NCBI GenBank assembly: GCA_964493095.1
Contig: CAZBNG010000087.1
Coordinates: 1 to 8,947 of the forward strand
Reading direction: 5' to 3'
DNA length: 8,947 bases
From: CAYXSX01 sp964493095
GTDB taxonomy: Bacteria > Pseudomonadota > Alphaproteobacteria > Micavibrionales > Micavibrionaceae
The stretch's first letter is position 1. Each line of letters opens with the position of its first letter. The notes below the pieces were generated by a model. That model was not told the origin of the DNA. It searched no databases and worked only from the letters and a program-made list of their open reading frames with translations. The position numbers were made by a program, and so were the translations under genes. Positions 1 through 6,248 of this stretch are shown in pieces.

Positions 1-311
1 CCGTCGTGATCAGGCGTATCCCAGCGTGCCATTTCTGCGGCGGGAGGATCGAGAACACGTCCGGCATTATCCGTCGGGATCGCTTCGCGCAGCACGCCCA
101 TACGCTCCATTTCCCGCAATTCGACAACGCAGCGGGCGATGTCGCGGTTGAGCATGGCCTGTGCCTTGGGGCCGCGGGTAAAGGTGGCATCGGATGCGCT
201 GACGCGCTGCCAGTACTGGGCGTCATTCAGGTTTCCCGCCGGCGTACCGGAGCACCCCGCCAGAAAGGCGGCGGTTGCAATGGAAATGCCTGACAAAAGA
301 AGCCTGCGCAT
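1..311 (-). CDS. small lipoprotein of unknown function (3' end outside window)
   Basis: Reading left from an ATG at 311-309, the frame stays open to the window edge and gives 103 residues plus part of a codon, so the C-terminus is missing. It starts MRRLLLSGISIATAAFLAGC, a classic lipoprotein signal: two Arg, a hydrophobic stretch, and a lipobox L17-A-G-C20 followed by Ser. The mature protein should therefore be lipid-anchored in the envelope, and Ser at +2 favours the outer membrane. An AAGGG ribosome-binding site lies 8 bases before the ATG, which supports this start. The mature part is rich in charged residues and has one further Cys in the segment ARCVVELREMERMG. I do not recognise the family. 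It follows the YejA-like gene on the same strand after 85 bases with no clear terminator, so it could be the last gene of that operon. Lipoprotein status is secure; the function is unknown. Confidence 0.8.
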   Translation of the reverse strand, partial: MRRLLLSGISIATAAFLAGCSGTPAGNLNDAQYWQRVSASDATFTRGPKAQAMLNRDIARCVVELREMERMGVLREAIPTDNAGRVLDPPAAEMARWDTPDHD

Positions 312-396
312 GGGGAAAGACCCTTGATCAAAATAATGCGTAAAAAATTACTCGGGAAAGGATAACAAGAACGCCGCCTGCGCGTAAAGCGGGCTT

Positions 397-2184
397 TTAC
401 TGTTCATCCCCATCCATCCACCACGTTTCCAGCACGGCGCCGTAAAGCGGTACTTTTTCCGGGTGGGCGATCGGTTTCCAGTAAGCGAAATAATCCTCGT
501 CGCTGTAGAAAAGCGGGATGGAGATATTTTCATCCAGCAGAATTTTATCCAGCGCGCGCGTTTTTTCGATCAGTTCCTCATAGGTGTGGGTGTCTGCGAT
601 TTGCGCGGCTATCTCATCCACATCCTTGCGGCAGATCCCGGCGAAATTCCAGCGTGCCGGCTGGTTGGCCGCCTCGCAGCTCCAGTAAAGCATCTGCTCG
701 GTTCCCGGCGAGAGGCTGTTTTGCCAGTAATAGGAAACCATATCGTAATCGTAATTGTTCAGGCGGTCCTGAAATCCGGCGGCGTCAAGAACGCGGACAT
801 TCAGGGCGACGCCGAGACGCTCCAGCGATTTTTTATAGCTGAGCGTAATTTTTTCCTCTTCCGGGGAGGCGACGATAATTTCAAAAGACAGGGGTTTTTT
901 AGTTTCCGCATTGATGCGTTTGCCATTCTCTATAATCCAGCCCGCATCTTTGAGAAGCTCGTCGGCTTCGCGCAGGCGCTGACGAAGATTGATGGGTGCC
1001 TGATCTTTTTGCGGATAGGCAAGGGCGGAGTTGGGGAAGTAGCTGCGGATGCGTTTAAAGCGGCCATAGTAAATGTTACTTCCCACCCAGTCCTCGTCAA
1101 AAGCGAGCGAGAGGGCGCTGCGCACATCGGCGTTGTCAAAGGGCGCGCGGCGCATGTTGAAAATCATGGCCTTGGCGCGGGCCACGCGCCGGTGTTCCGG
1201 GTCGTAAAGCACCACATCGCCGCTTTTTACCGGGGCGATATCGTAGGAAGAAGCCCAGTTGCCTACGCTCCATTCGCGGCGCAGGTCGACGTTTCCCGCT
1301 TTGAAGGCTTCCAGCGCCACCGTATCGTCGCGGTAATATTCGTAAGTGATTTCATCAAAATTATAGAGCCCCTTATTGGGCAGCAGGTCCTTGGCCCAGT
1401 AATCTTTTACGCGTTCATAGGTAATTTTGCGCCCCGGCTCGAAAGATTTAATTTTGTAAGGGCCGTTCAGAACGGGAACATCCAGCGTGGTGGAATCAAA
1501 TTCGCGCCCGCTCCAGTAGGCTTTGGAAAGTACGGGCATCAGGGCGATGATCATCACGGTTTCACGGTCGTAGCCTTCGCCGAGTTCGAAACGCACGGTG
1601 CGTTTGTCCGGCGTTTCGACGCGTTTTACCAATTTGTAAATGCGCCGCATATTCGGGCGTCCGGAATCGCGCAGCGTTTCGAAAGAGAATACAACGTCAT
1701 CCGCCGTGATCGGTGAGCCGTCATGGAAGCGCGCTTTCGGGTTCAGGAAAAATGTGATGGAGGAGCGGTCCTCCGGCACTTCCACGCGCTCGGCGATCAG
1801 CGGGTACATGGTGAACGGCTCGTCCCAGACCCGCGCCATCAGGCGGTCATAAACATAGTTAAGCCCTTCGGCGGCCTTGCCCTTGATGGAATAGGGGTTG
1901 AGCGTGTCGAACGTGCCAATGGATGCCTGGGTGATCGCGCCGCCCTTGGGCGCGTCCGGGTTGGCGTAATCCAGATGCGTATCGCCTGCGCCGTATTTCG
2001 CTTTGCCGTGCATGGCAAGGCCGTAAGAGGCGGGTGAAGATTCTTGTGCTTGAGCTGCGGGAGATAGAGATACCGTCATTGCGAGGAGGGCGAAGCCCGA
2101 CGCGGCAATCCAGAGCCACAGGCGCCATTGTATAGATTGCTTCGCCTTTGGCTCGCAATGACGATTAGGGGGCGCCTTTTCCAT
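397..2184 (-). CDS. YejA-type periplasmic peptide-binding protein of an ABC transporter (SBP_bac_5 family)
   Basis: Predicted extracellular solute-binding protein that delivers peptides to an inner-membrane ABC importer. At 595 residues it is close to the roughly 600 usual for E. coli YejA. After the signal peptide it shows the YejA signature YGLAMHGKAKYG followed by NPDAPKGG (residues about 75-82), then the family 5 body (FHDGSPITADDVVFSFE), FNMRRAPFDNADVRSALSLAF in the middle, and the LSPGTEQMLYW region near the C-terminus. The ATG at 2184-2182 overlaps the TGA of the upstream kinase by one base (TGATG), with AAAGG 7 bases before it, so translation is probably coupled. A GTG one codon earlier is a possible alternative start. 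Oddly, residues 8-37 are encoded by a 90 bp dispersed palindromic repeat, which supplies most of the hydrophobic core. The remaining VSLSPAAQAQ provides the cleavage site (AQA, about residue 46). No yejB, yejE or yejF permease/ATPase gene is present in the window. Confidence 0.92.
   Translation of the reverse strand: MEKAPPNRHCEPKAKQSIQWRLWLWIAASGFALLAMTVSLSPAAQAQESSPASYGLAMHGKAKYGAGDTHLDYANPDAPKGGAITQASIGTFDTLNPYSIKGKAAEGLNYVYDRLMARVWDEPFTMYPLIAERVEVPEDRSSITFFLNPKARFHDGSPITADDVVFSFETLRDSGRPNMRRIYKLVKRVETPDKRTVRFELGEGYDRETVMIIALMPVLSKAYWSGREFDSTTLDVPVLNGPYKIKSFEPGRKITYERVKDYWAKDLLPNKGLYNFDEITYEYYRDDTVALEAFKAGNVDLRREWSVGNWASSYDIAPVKSGDVVLYDPEHRRVARAKAMIFNMRRAPFDNADVRSALSLAFDEDWVGSNIYYGRFKRIRSYFPNSALAYPQKDQAPINLRQRLREADELLKDAGWIIENGKRINAETKKPLSFEIIVASPEEEKITLSYKKSLERLGVALNVRVLDAAGFQDRLNNYDYDMVSYYWQNSLSPGTEQMLYWSCEAANQPARWNFAGICRKDVDEIAAQIADTHTYEELIEKTRALDKILLDENISIPLFYSDEDYFAYWKPIAHPEKVPLYGAVLETWWMDGDEQ
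2074..2163 (-). repeat. 90 bp palindromic repeat inside the signal-peptide region of the YejA-like gene
   Basis: The element is bounded by perfect 12 bp inverted ends, CGTCATTGCGAG at 2074-2085 and CTCGCAATGACG at 2152-2163. It is the same family as the copies at 3841-3918 and 7624-7705; with 3841-3918 it shares the 19-base block GGATTGCCGCGTCGGGCTT (minus strand, plus-strand positions 2093-2111). It begins exactly on a codon boundary of the host gene and is 30 codons long with no stop. It encodes RHCEPKAKQSI at its start and WIAASGFALLAMT at its end. No target-site duplication is obvious at the borders. Confidence 0.9.
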
Positions 2185-3182
2185 CACGCGGCCTTTGCAA
2201 GGTCGGCGAGGTTTTTCTCAGGCCGCGGACCCATGTGGGAAATCACTTCCGCCGCCGCAATCGCGCCTAGCTTTCCGCATTTCTCCAGATCCATACCCTC
2301 GGTAAAGCCGTAGAGGAACCCGGCAGCGAACTGATCGCCCGCGCCTGTTGTATCCACGACCGCTCTGACGGGCTTTGCGGCAATCTCAATGCGCCGTCCG
2401 CCGGAGAGAATGACCGCTCCTTTTTCGCTGCGCGTAATCACGGCAATCTCCACATTTTCGCTGACCGCGCTGATCGCGTCCTCAAAATCCTGCTGCATAT
2501 AAAGAGATTTGATTTCCTCTTCGTTGGCGAAAAGGATATCGATGTGATTTTCCACCAGTCGCAGGAAATCCGAGCGGTGGCGGTCGACGCAAAACGGGTC
2601 GGAGAGGGTAAGCGCTACGCGGTGACCGTTGTTTGCCGCACATTCGGCGGCGGCGATAAACGCATTTTTGGCATGCTCCCGGTCGAACAGGTAGCCCTCC
2701 AGATATGTGACTTTAGCCGAGGCGATGAGATCCTCGTCGATATCGTCGGGGCCGAATTCGGCGCTGGCGCCCAGATAGGTATTCATCGTGCGCTGGCCGT
2801 CCGGCGTTACCAAAATCAGGCAGCGCCCGGTATAGGCACCGATGACCAGAGGCTGCGTGTCGTAAATCGTGCCCGAAGCGCGGATATCGTGACGGAAGAC
2901 CCTGCCCAGTTCGTCATCCGCGACCTTGCCAATAAAACCGCCGCGCCCGCCGAAGGAGGCAAATCCCGCCATTGTGTTGGCGGCCGATCCGCCGGAAGCT
3001 TCAATGCCCGGCCCCATCTGCTGGTACAGGTCGATCGCGCGTTGTTCGTCAATCAGGGTCATCGCGCCTTTTTCCATGCCGTATTTTTCGCTTTGGCGGG
3101 CAATAAAGGCTTCGTCGGTCTGCGTCAGGACATCGACCAGCGCGTTTCCAATTGCAACAAGGCCCAGGGTGGGTTCAGACAT
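2184..3182 (-). CDS. PfkB-family carbohydrate/nucleoside kinase, adenosine-kinase-like
   Basis: Predicted cytoplasmic ribokinase-fold kinase that phosphorylates adenosine to AMP, or a related nucleoside or sugar. Its 332 residues are normal for the group. The N-terminus reads GLVAIGNALVDVLTQTDEAF, typical of the adenosine-kinase-like branch in alphaproteobacteria. The substrate-binding GGSAANT is at 64-70, TPDGQRTMNTYLGA at about 126-139, and FANEEEI at 218-224. The PfkB signature VDTTGAGDQFAAGFLYG carries the anion hole and catalytic Asp283. All key residues are intact, so an active enzyme is expected. It is the first gene of the leftward cluster and its TGA overlaps the start of the peptide-binding protein. 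Upstream lies the divergent regulator gene, 76 bases away. Assignment to PfkB is very secure. Adenosine as substrate is inferred from family resemblance only. Confidence 0.9.
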   Translation of the reverse strand: MSEPTLGLVAIGNALVDVLTQTDEAFIARQSEKYGMEKGAMTLIDEQRAIDLYQQMGPGIEASGGSAANTMAGFASFGGRGGFIGKVADDELGRVFRHDIRASGTIYDTQPLVIGAYTGRCLILVTPDGQRTMNTYLGASAEFGPDDIDEDLIASAKVTYLEGYLFDREHAKNAFIAAAECAANNGHRVALTLSDPFCVDRHRSDFLRLVENHIDILFANEEEIKSLYMQQDFEDAISAVSENVEIAVITRSEKGAVILSGGRRIEIAAKPVRAVVDTTGAGDQFAAGFLYGFTEGMDLEKCGKLGAIAAAEVISHMGPRPEKNLADLAKAA

Positions 3183-3258
3183 AATTTTACTATCCCTATG
3201 TTGTTAAAAATACTTACAAGTTGTATGTGTATACACGCCTTTCGGAAAAGATAAAACC
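3183..3258. promoter_or_regulatory. divergent promoter/operator region between the kinase operon and the TetR-like gene
   Basis: This 76 bp AT-rich spacer separates two genes transcribed away from each other, so it should hold both promoters. It contains two adjacent inverted repeats: TACAA-G-TTGTA at 3215-3225 and the perfect palindrome GTGTATACAC at 3227-3236. Such sites next to a TetR-type gene are candidate operators. A weak rightward promoter could be TTGTTA (3201-3206) with TATGTG 17 bases later, which would overlap the palindromes. Position and symmetry are seen directly; the binding role is inferred. Confidence 0.45.
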
Positions 3259-3831
3259 ATGAGCGATACAGATATTCGGGAAAAAATTATTGAATCCGCC
3301 ATGGCGCTGGCGGCGGAGCAGGGCTGGGAGCACACGACGCTGCGTGATATGGCGGAAAAAGCCGGGCTCAGCCTGATGGATCTGCATGCTCATGCGCGGG
3401 ATAAAACCGACATTCTGGTGATGCTCGGGCGTGCCATCGATGCGCGGGTGCTGGAAGGGGCCACGCAGGAAGGCACGGAGGATAGCGCGCATGACCGCCT
3501 GTTCGACGTGCTGATGGAGCGTTTCGAAGTTCTCAACGATTACCGTGCCGGGATTGTCGCGGTATTGCACTCTTTCCTGCCCGACCCCAAACAGGCGGTG
3601 ATCAGCCTGCCGCATCTGTGCCGCTCCATGACATGGATGCTGGAGGCGGCGGGCATCGATACGGCGGGTATTGGCGGCGCGGCGAAAGTGGCGGGCGTTA
3701 CGGCCGTGTATCTGAAAGTGCTTAAAACGTGGCGCGACGATGAAACGCCGGACCTTTCCACCACCATGGCGGCGCTGGACCGCGATCTGGGCCGGGCCGA
3801 GCGCTTTGCCGGTATGGTCGGGATTGTTTAA
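3259..3831 (+). CDS. TetR-family regulator with a COQ9-like C-terminal region
   Basis: A 190-residue protein with an N-terminal TetR-type helix-turn-helix at about residues 5-50 (IREKIIESAMALAAEQGW, then TTLRDMAEKAGLS). The region from about 122 to 184 (SMTWMLEAAGI, AGVTAVYLKVLKTWRDD, LSTTMAALDRDLGRAERFA) resembles COQ9 and its bacterial relatives. COQ9 has a TetR fold and binds lipids in ubiquinone synthesis. The protein could therefore be a DNA-binding repressor, or a COQ9-like lipid-binding protein that has kept the HTH-like helices. The ATG has GGAAAAG upstream. It is divergent from the adenosine-kinase-like operon, with inverted repeats in the spacer, which favours local or self regulation. 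In helix 3 the usual TetR YYHF-type motif is replaced by LMDLHAHARDK, so the DNA-recognition helix is unusual. The family is fairly sure; the ligand and target are unknown. Confidence 0.8.
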   Translation: MSDTDIREKIIESAMALAAEQGWEHTTLRDMAEKAGLSLMDLHAHARDKTDILVMLGRAIDARVLEGATQEGTEDSAHDRLFDVLMERFEVLNDYRAGIVAVLHSFLPDPKQAVISLPHLCRSMTWMLEAAGIDTAGIGGAAKVAGVTAVYLKVLKTWRDDETPDLSTTMAALDRDLGRAERFAGMVGIV

Positions 3832-3840
3832 GCGGGTGTT

Positions 3841-3918
3841 TGTCATTGCGAGGAGGGCATAAGCCCGACGCGGCAATCCTTCGCAATGAGATTGCGTCGC
3901 CTGCGGCTTGCAATGACG
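3841..3918 (-). repeat. 78 bp palindromic repeat between convergent genes
   Basis: The ends are TGTCATTGCGAG (3841-3852) and CTTGCAATGACG (3907-3918). It belongs to the same family as the copy in the YejA-like signal region and has the same orientation (left end on the minus strand). It lies 9 bases after the stop of the TetR-like gene and 4 bases before the stop of the second kinase, so it could fold into a hairpin at the 3' end of both transcripts. On the minus strand it is also open for 26 codons, reading RHCKPQATQS at the start and GLPRRAYALLAMT at the end. No gene uses that frame here. Confidence 0.88.
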
Positions 3919-3922
3919 TGAA

Positions 3923-4789
3923 TTATAATATTCTCGCTTCGCCAAGCGCTTCATCGACATCGCCCAAATAAGGAAGCGTGCGGTTTTTACTGAAAAGCGC
4001 CGCCGCCGCTGCGGCCCGCGTCAGGGCGTTTTGCATGGAAATTCCAGCCTGCAGGCAGGCGGCCAGCGTGCCTGCAAAAATATCTTCCGCGCCGCGCGCG
4101 GGCGTAATGTTTTCATCTGTCGGCGGGGTTGTTGAAAAAGCCTCCTCCTGCGCCGTATAAGCGTAGCTGGTGCCGTTTTTAGCTATAAGAATGCAAGATG
4201 CGCCGCTATAGGCGCTGATTCTTTTGACGAGAGCCGCCGTCTCTTCTTCCGGGCGCAATTCAGCCCTTTCGAGAAGTCTGCGCGCGGTTTCTTCAGAGAT
4301 CACAAGGTAATCCAGCATGTCGGGCAAGCTGTGGTCCGCTGCGGCAAGGAAAAGCAGCGATTTCGCCCCGTGCTCGCGCACACGCGTTGCCAGCAATTCA
4401 TTTTCCCTTGCTGGTGTCCCGCTATGCATGACGATTAGCGCCCGGTTGTTTAAAACCTCGTCCGGCACCTGGTCGGCGGTGATTTCGCTATTGGCACCGC
4501 TGATCAAATCCTCCTGCGTGCCCTTTATCATGCAAAGCCCGGTGGGAAGCGAAGCGGTGCCGATTCCCGCGATGTTGATACCCTCGCGCTTGAGCATGTT
4601 TTTTATTTTCTGGCCGAAATCATCTTTGCCGGTTTTCCCGGCGGTCATCACCTTTGCGCCCGAGCGCGCGGCGGCAAGGGCATGGCGGGCGCCCGCGCCG
4701 CCGACATTAATTTCATAACTTTTGTTGCCTTCCGCTTCCTGCGGCGCTAGAACGAGGTCCATGGAAAGCGGGCCGAAGACGATGATCAT
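3923..4789 (-). CDS. ribokinase-like (PfkB) protein with a degenerate catalytic motif
   Basis: A 288-residue ribokinase-fold protein, on the short side for PfkB kinases (commonly about 300-330). The start MIIVFGPLSMDLVLAP matches the first strand and sugar-binding Asp of ribokinases. GGAGARHALAAARSGAKV at 30-47 matches the GGKGANQA region, followed by GKTGKDDFG. The C-terminal signature is eroded. Where kinases read DTTGAGD, this protein has P230-A-R-G-A-E-D236, followed by IFAG. The putative catalytic Asp236 and one Gly remain, but the metal/phosphate-binding Asp-Thr-Thr and the anion-hole Gly are changed. It may be an active divergent kinase, a binding protein or a decaying enzyme; the open frame is intact. 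It is a single gene, divergent from hemA (132 bp spacer) and convergent with the TetR-like gene. The substrate is unknown. Confidence 0.8.
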   Translation of the reverse strand: MIIVFGPLSMDLVLAPQEAEGNKSYEINVGGAGARHALAAARSGAKVMTAGKTGKDDFGQKIKNMLKREGINIAGIGTASLPTGLCMIKGTQEDLISGANSEITADQVPDEVLNNRALIVMHSGTPARENELLATRVREHGAKSLLFLAAADHSLPDMLDYLVISEETARRLLERAELRPEEETAALVKRISAYSGASCILIAKNGTSYAYTAQEEAFSTTPPTDENITPARGAEDIFAGTLAACLQAGISMQNALTRAAAAAALFSKNRTLPYLGDVDEALGEARIL

Positions 4790-4921
4790 AAAATCCCTGT
4801 CTGCCCATGAAGACGGGCGTAGTTGCGAATCATTATACGCTGGTTTTATGGCCGAGCCTTGTTATAGAATGACATCGCAGCATCCCGTGCAAGCATTTTC
4901 AAGGAGCCCCCTTTAAGAGCC
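4790..4921. promoter_or_regulatory. divergent intergenic region upstream of hemA and the degenerate PfkB gene
   Basis: This 132 bp spacer must carry the hemA promoter. The best rightward -10 candidate is TATAGA at 4863-4868, with only a poor -35 (CTGGTT, 4840-4845). An AAGGAG at 4901-4906 is 15 bases from the hemA ATG, too far for an ordinary ribosome-binding site. AAGAG at 4915-4919 is only 2 bases away. No dispersed repeat is present and I see no known regulator site such as an obvious FNR box. Confidence 0.35.
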
Positions 4922-6151
4922 ATGACACAGATTAACTACAACGCCCATTTCGAAAAATGTATTCAAGATATTAAAAAAGAAGGGCGTTACCGCGTTTTTG
5001 CCACGCTTGAGCGTATAGCGGGGCGTTTTCCCAAGGCGGTTTACCACGCGCCGGATGGGTCAAAAAAAGAAGTGACCATCTGGTGTTCCAATGACTATCT
5101 CGGCATGGGGCAACACCCGGTTGTTTTAAAAGCAGCGGAAGAAGCGCTTTATAACTCCGGCGCCGGGGCGGGGGGAACACGCAATATTTCCGGCACCACG
5201 CGGTATCATGTGGAGCTTGAGGGATCGCTGAAAGACCTGCACGGCAAGGAAGCGGCGCTGGTGTTCTCATCCGGTTATGTCGCCAATGAGGGCGCGCTCA
5301 GTGTGCTGGGAAAGCTGATGCCCGATTGCGTCATTCTCTCCGATGAGCTTAATCACGCCTCCATGATTCACGGTATTCGAGAAAGTCGTCAGGATAAGAT
5401 GATTTTCCGTCATAACGACATGGAGCACCTGGAAGCGTTGCTCAAATCCATTCCCGCATCGCGGCCTAAATTAATCGCTTTTGAATCCGTTTATTCCATG
5501 GACGGCGATATCGCGCCGATTGCCGATATCTGCGATCTGGCGGAAAAATACGGCGCCATGACCTATCTGGATGAGGTTCACGGCGTGGGTCTGTATGGTC
5601 CACGCGGCGGCGGCGTGGCCGAAGAACGCGGCCTGCTGGATCGTATCGATATAATCGAAGGAACGTTCGGCAAGGCTTACGGCGCGATGGGCGGCTTTAT
5701 TACCGGTCCCGCCGCGGTGATCGATGCCATCCGCAGCGTGGCTTCCGTGTTTATATTTACGACATCGTTGCCGCCCGCGACATTGGCGGCGGCCCGTGCG
5801 GCGGTTGAGCATTTAAAAGTTTCCGATATGGAGCGTCAGCGTATGCGCCGCAACGTCAAACATCTCAAAGATCGTTTGCGCCGGGCCGATTTGCCGTTTA
5901 TCGATGCGGAAAGCCATATCACCCCGATTATCGTCGGGGAGGCCAATTGCTGCAAGGAAGTGACGGATATCCTGATGCGGGAGTACAATATCTACGTGCA
6001 GCCGATCAATTTCCCGACCGTGCCCAAGGGGACGGAGCGCATGCGCCTGACCGCCACGGCGGCGCACAGTATCGAGGATGTCGATTACATGGTCGATACG
6101 CTGGAACATATGTGGCGCACGCATCATGCCCTGGTGGCGCGTGTAGCTTAA
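4922..6151 (+). CDS. hemA: 5-aminolevulinate synthase (ALAS)
   Basis: A PLP-dependent enzyme that condenses glycine with succinyl-CoA to 5-aminolevulinate, CO2 and CoA. This is the first step of heme synthesis by the C4 (Shemin) route used by alphaproteobacteria, in the cytoplasm as a homodimer. The 409 residues match the usual length. Hallmarks are WCSNDYLGMGQHP (54-66), GAGAGGTRNISGTT (80-93), HGKEAALVFSSGY (107-119), NHASMIHGIR (144-153, with His145 stacking on PLP), FESVYSMDGD (187-196), YLDEVHGVGLYGPRGGGVAE (215-234) and EGTFGKAYGAMGG with the Schiff-base Lys251. YVQPINFPTVPKGTERMRLT near the C-terminus is also typical. The ALAS-specific motifs separate it from the related KBL and BioF enzymes. 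The ATG is the only suitable in-frame start nearby, though its ribosome-binding site is poorly spaced. It appears monocistronic, followed by a repeat and a convergent gene. Confidence 0.98.
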   Translation: MTQINYNAHFEKCIQDIKKEGRYRVFATLERIAGRFPKAVYHAPDGSKKEVTIWCSNDYLGMGQHPVVLKAAEEALYNSGAGAGGTRNISGTTRYHVELEGSLKDLHGKEAALVFSSGYVANEGALSVLGKLMPDCVILSDELNHASMIHGIRESRQDKMIFRHNDMEHLEALLKSIPASRPKLIAFESVYSMDGDIAPIADICDLAEKYGAMTYLDEVHGVGLYGPRGGGVAEERGLLDRIDIIEGTFGKAYGAMGGFITGPAAVIDAIRSVASVFIFTTSLPPATLAAARAAVEHLKVSDMERQRMRRNVKHLKDRLRRADLPFIDAESHITPIIVGEANCCKEVTDILMREYNIYVQPINFPTVPKGTERMRLTATAAHSIEDVDYMVDTLEHMWRTHHALVARVA

Positions 6152-6163
6152 ACACTTCGAAAC

Positions 6164-6236
6164 CGTCATTGCACGGCTTGTCCGTGCAATCTAGCTGAAA
6201 AAAGCTGGATCACTCGCACGGGGGCGTGTGGTGACG
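6164..6236. repeat. 73 bp palindromic repeat of a second family, after hemA
   Basis: Short inverted ends CGTCA (6164-6168) and TGACG (6232-6236) enclose several hairpins. The strongest is a perfect 8 bp stem, TTGCACGG / CCGTGCAA (6169-6176 and 6182-6189), with a 5-base loop. It is followed by AGCT-GAAAAA-AGCT and by GCACG/CGTGT pairing. It resembles the GTCATTGC-ended elements only at the tip; the interior differs, so I treat it as a separate family. It fills the 97 bp junction between hemA and the convergent yjfB-like gene and could end transcription or stabilise 3' ends, although no T-run follows the stem. Confidence 0.7.
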
Positions 6237-6248
6237 ATTTAGAGAAGC

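Noticed and set aside
375..400. possible terminator between the YejA-like and lipoprotein genes
   Set aside because: A short GCCTGC/GCGGGC stem exists, but its T-run is on the wrong strand for these leftward genes, so it would not end their transcript.
463..1716. 417-codon open frame on the plus strand
   Set aside because: It lies fully antisense to the well-supported YejA-like gene, has no recognisable domain, and is the kind of long shadow frame expected opposite GC-biased coding sequence.
2544..3254. 236-codon open frame on the plus strand
   Set aside because: It is antisense to the intact adenosine-kinase-like gene and runs into the divergent promoter region, with no family resemblance.
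3214..3960. 248-codon open frame on the minus strand
   Set aside because: It is antisense to the TetR-like gene, and its N-terminal part is the translated palindromic repeat plus the end of the second kinase gene.
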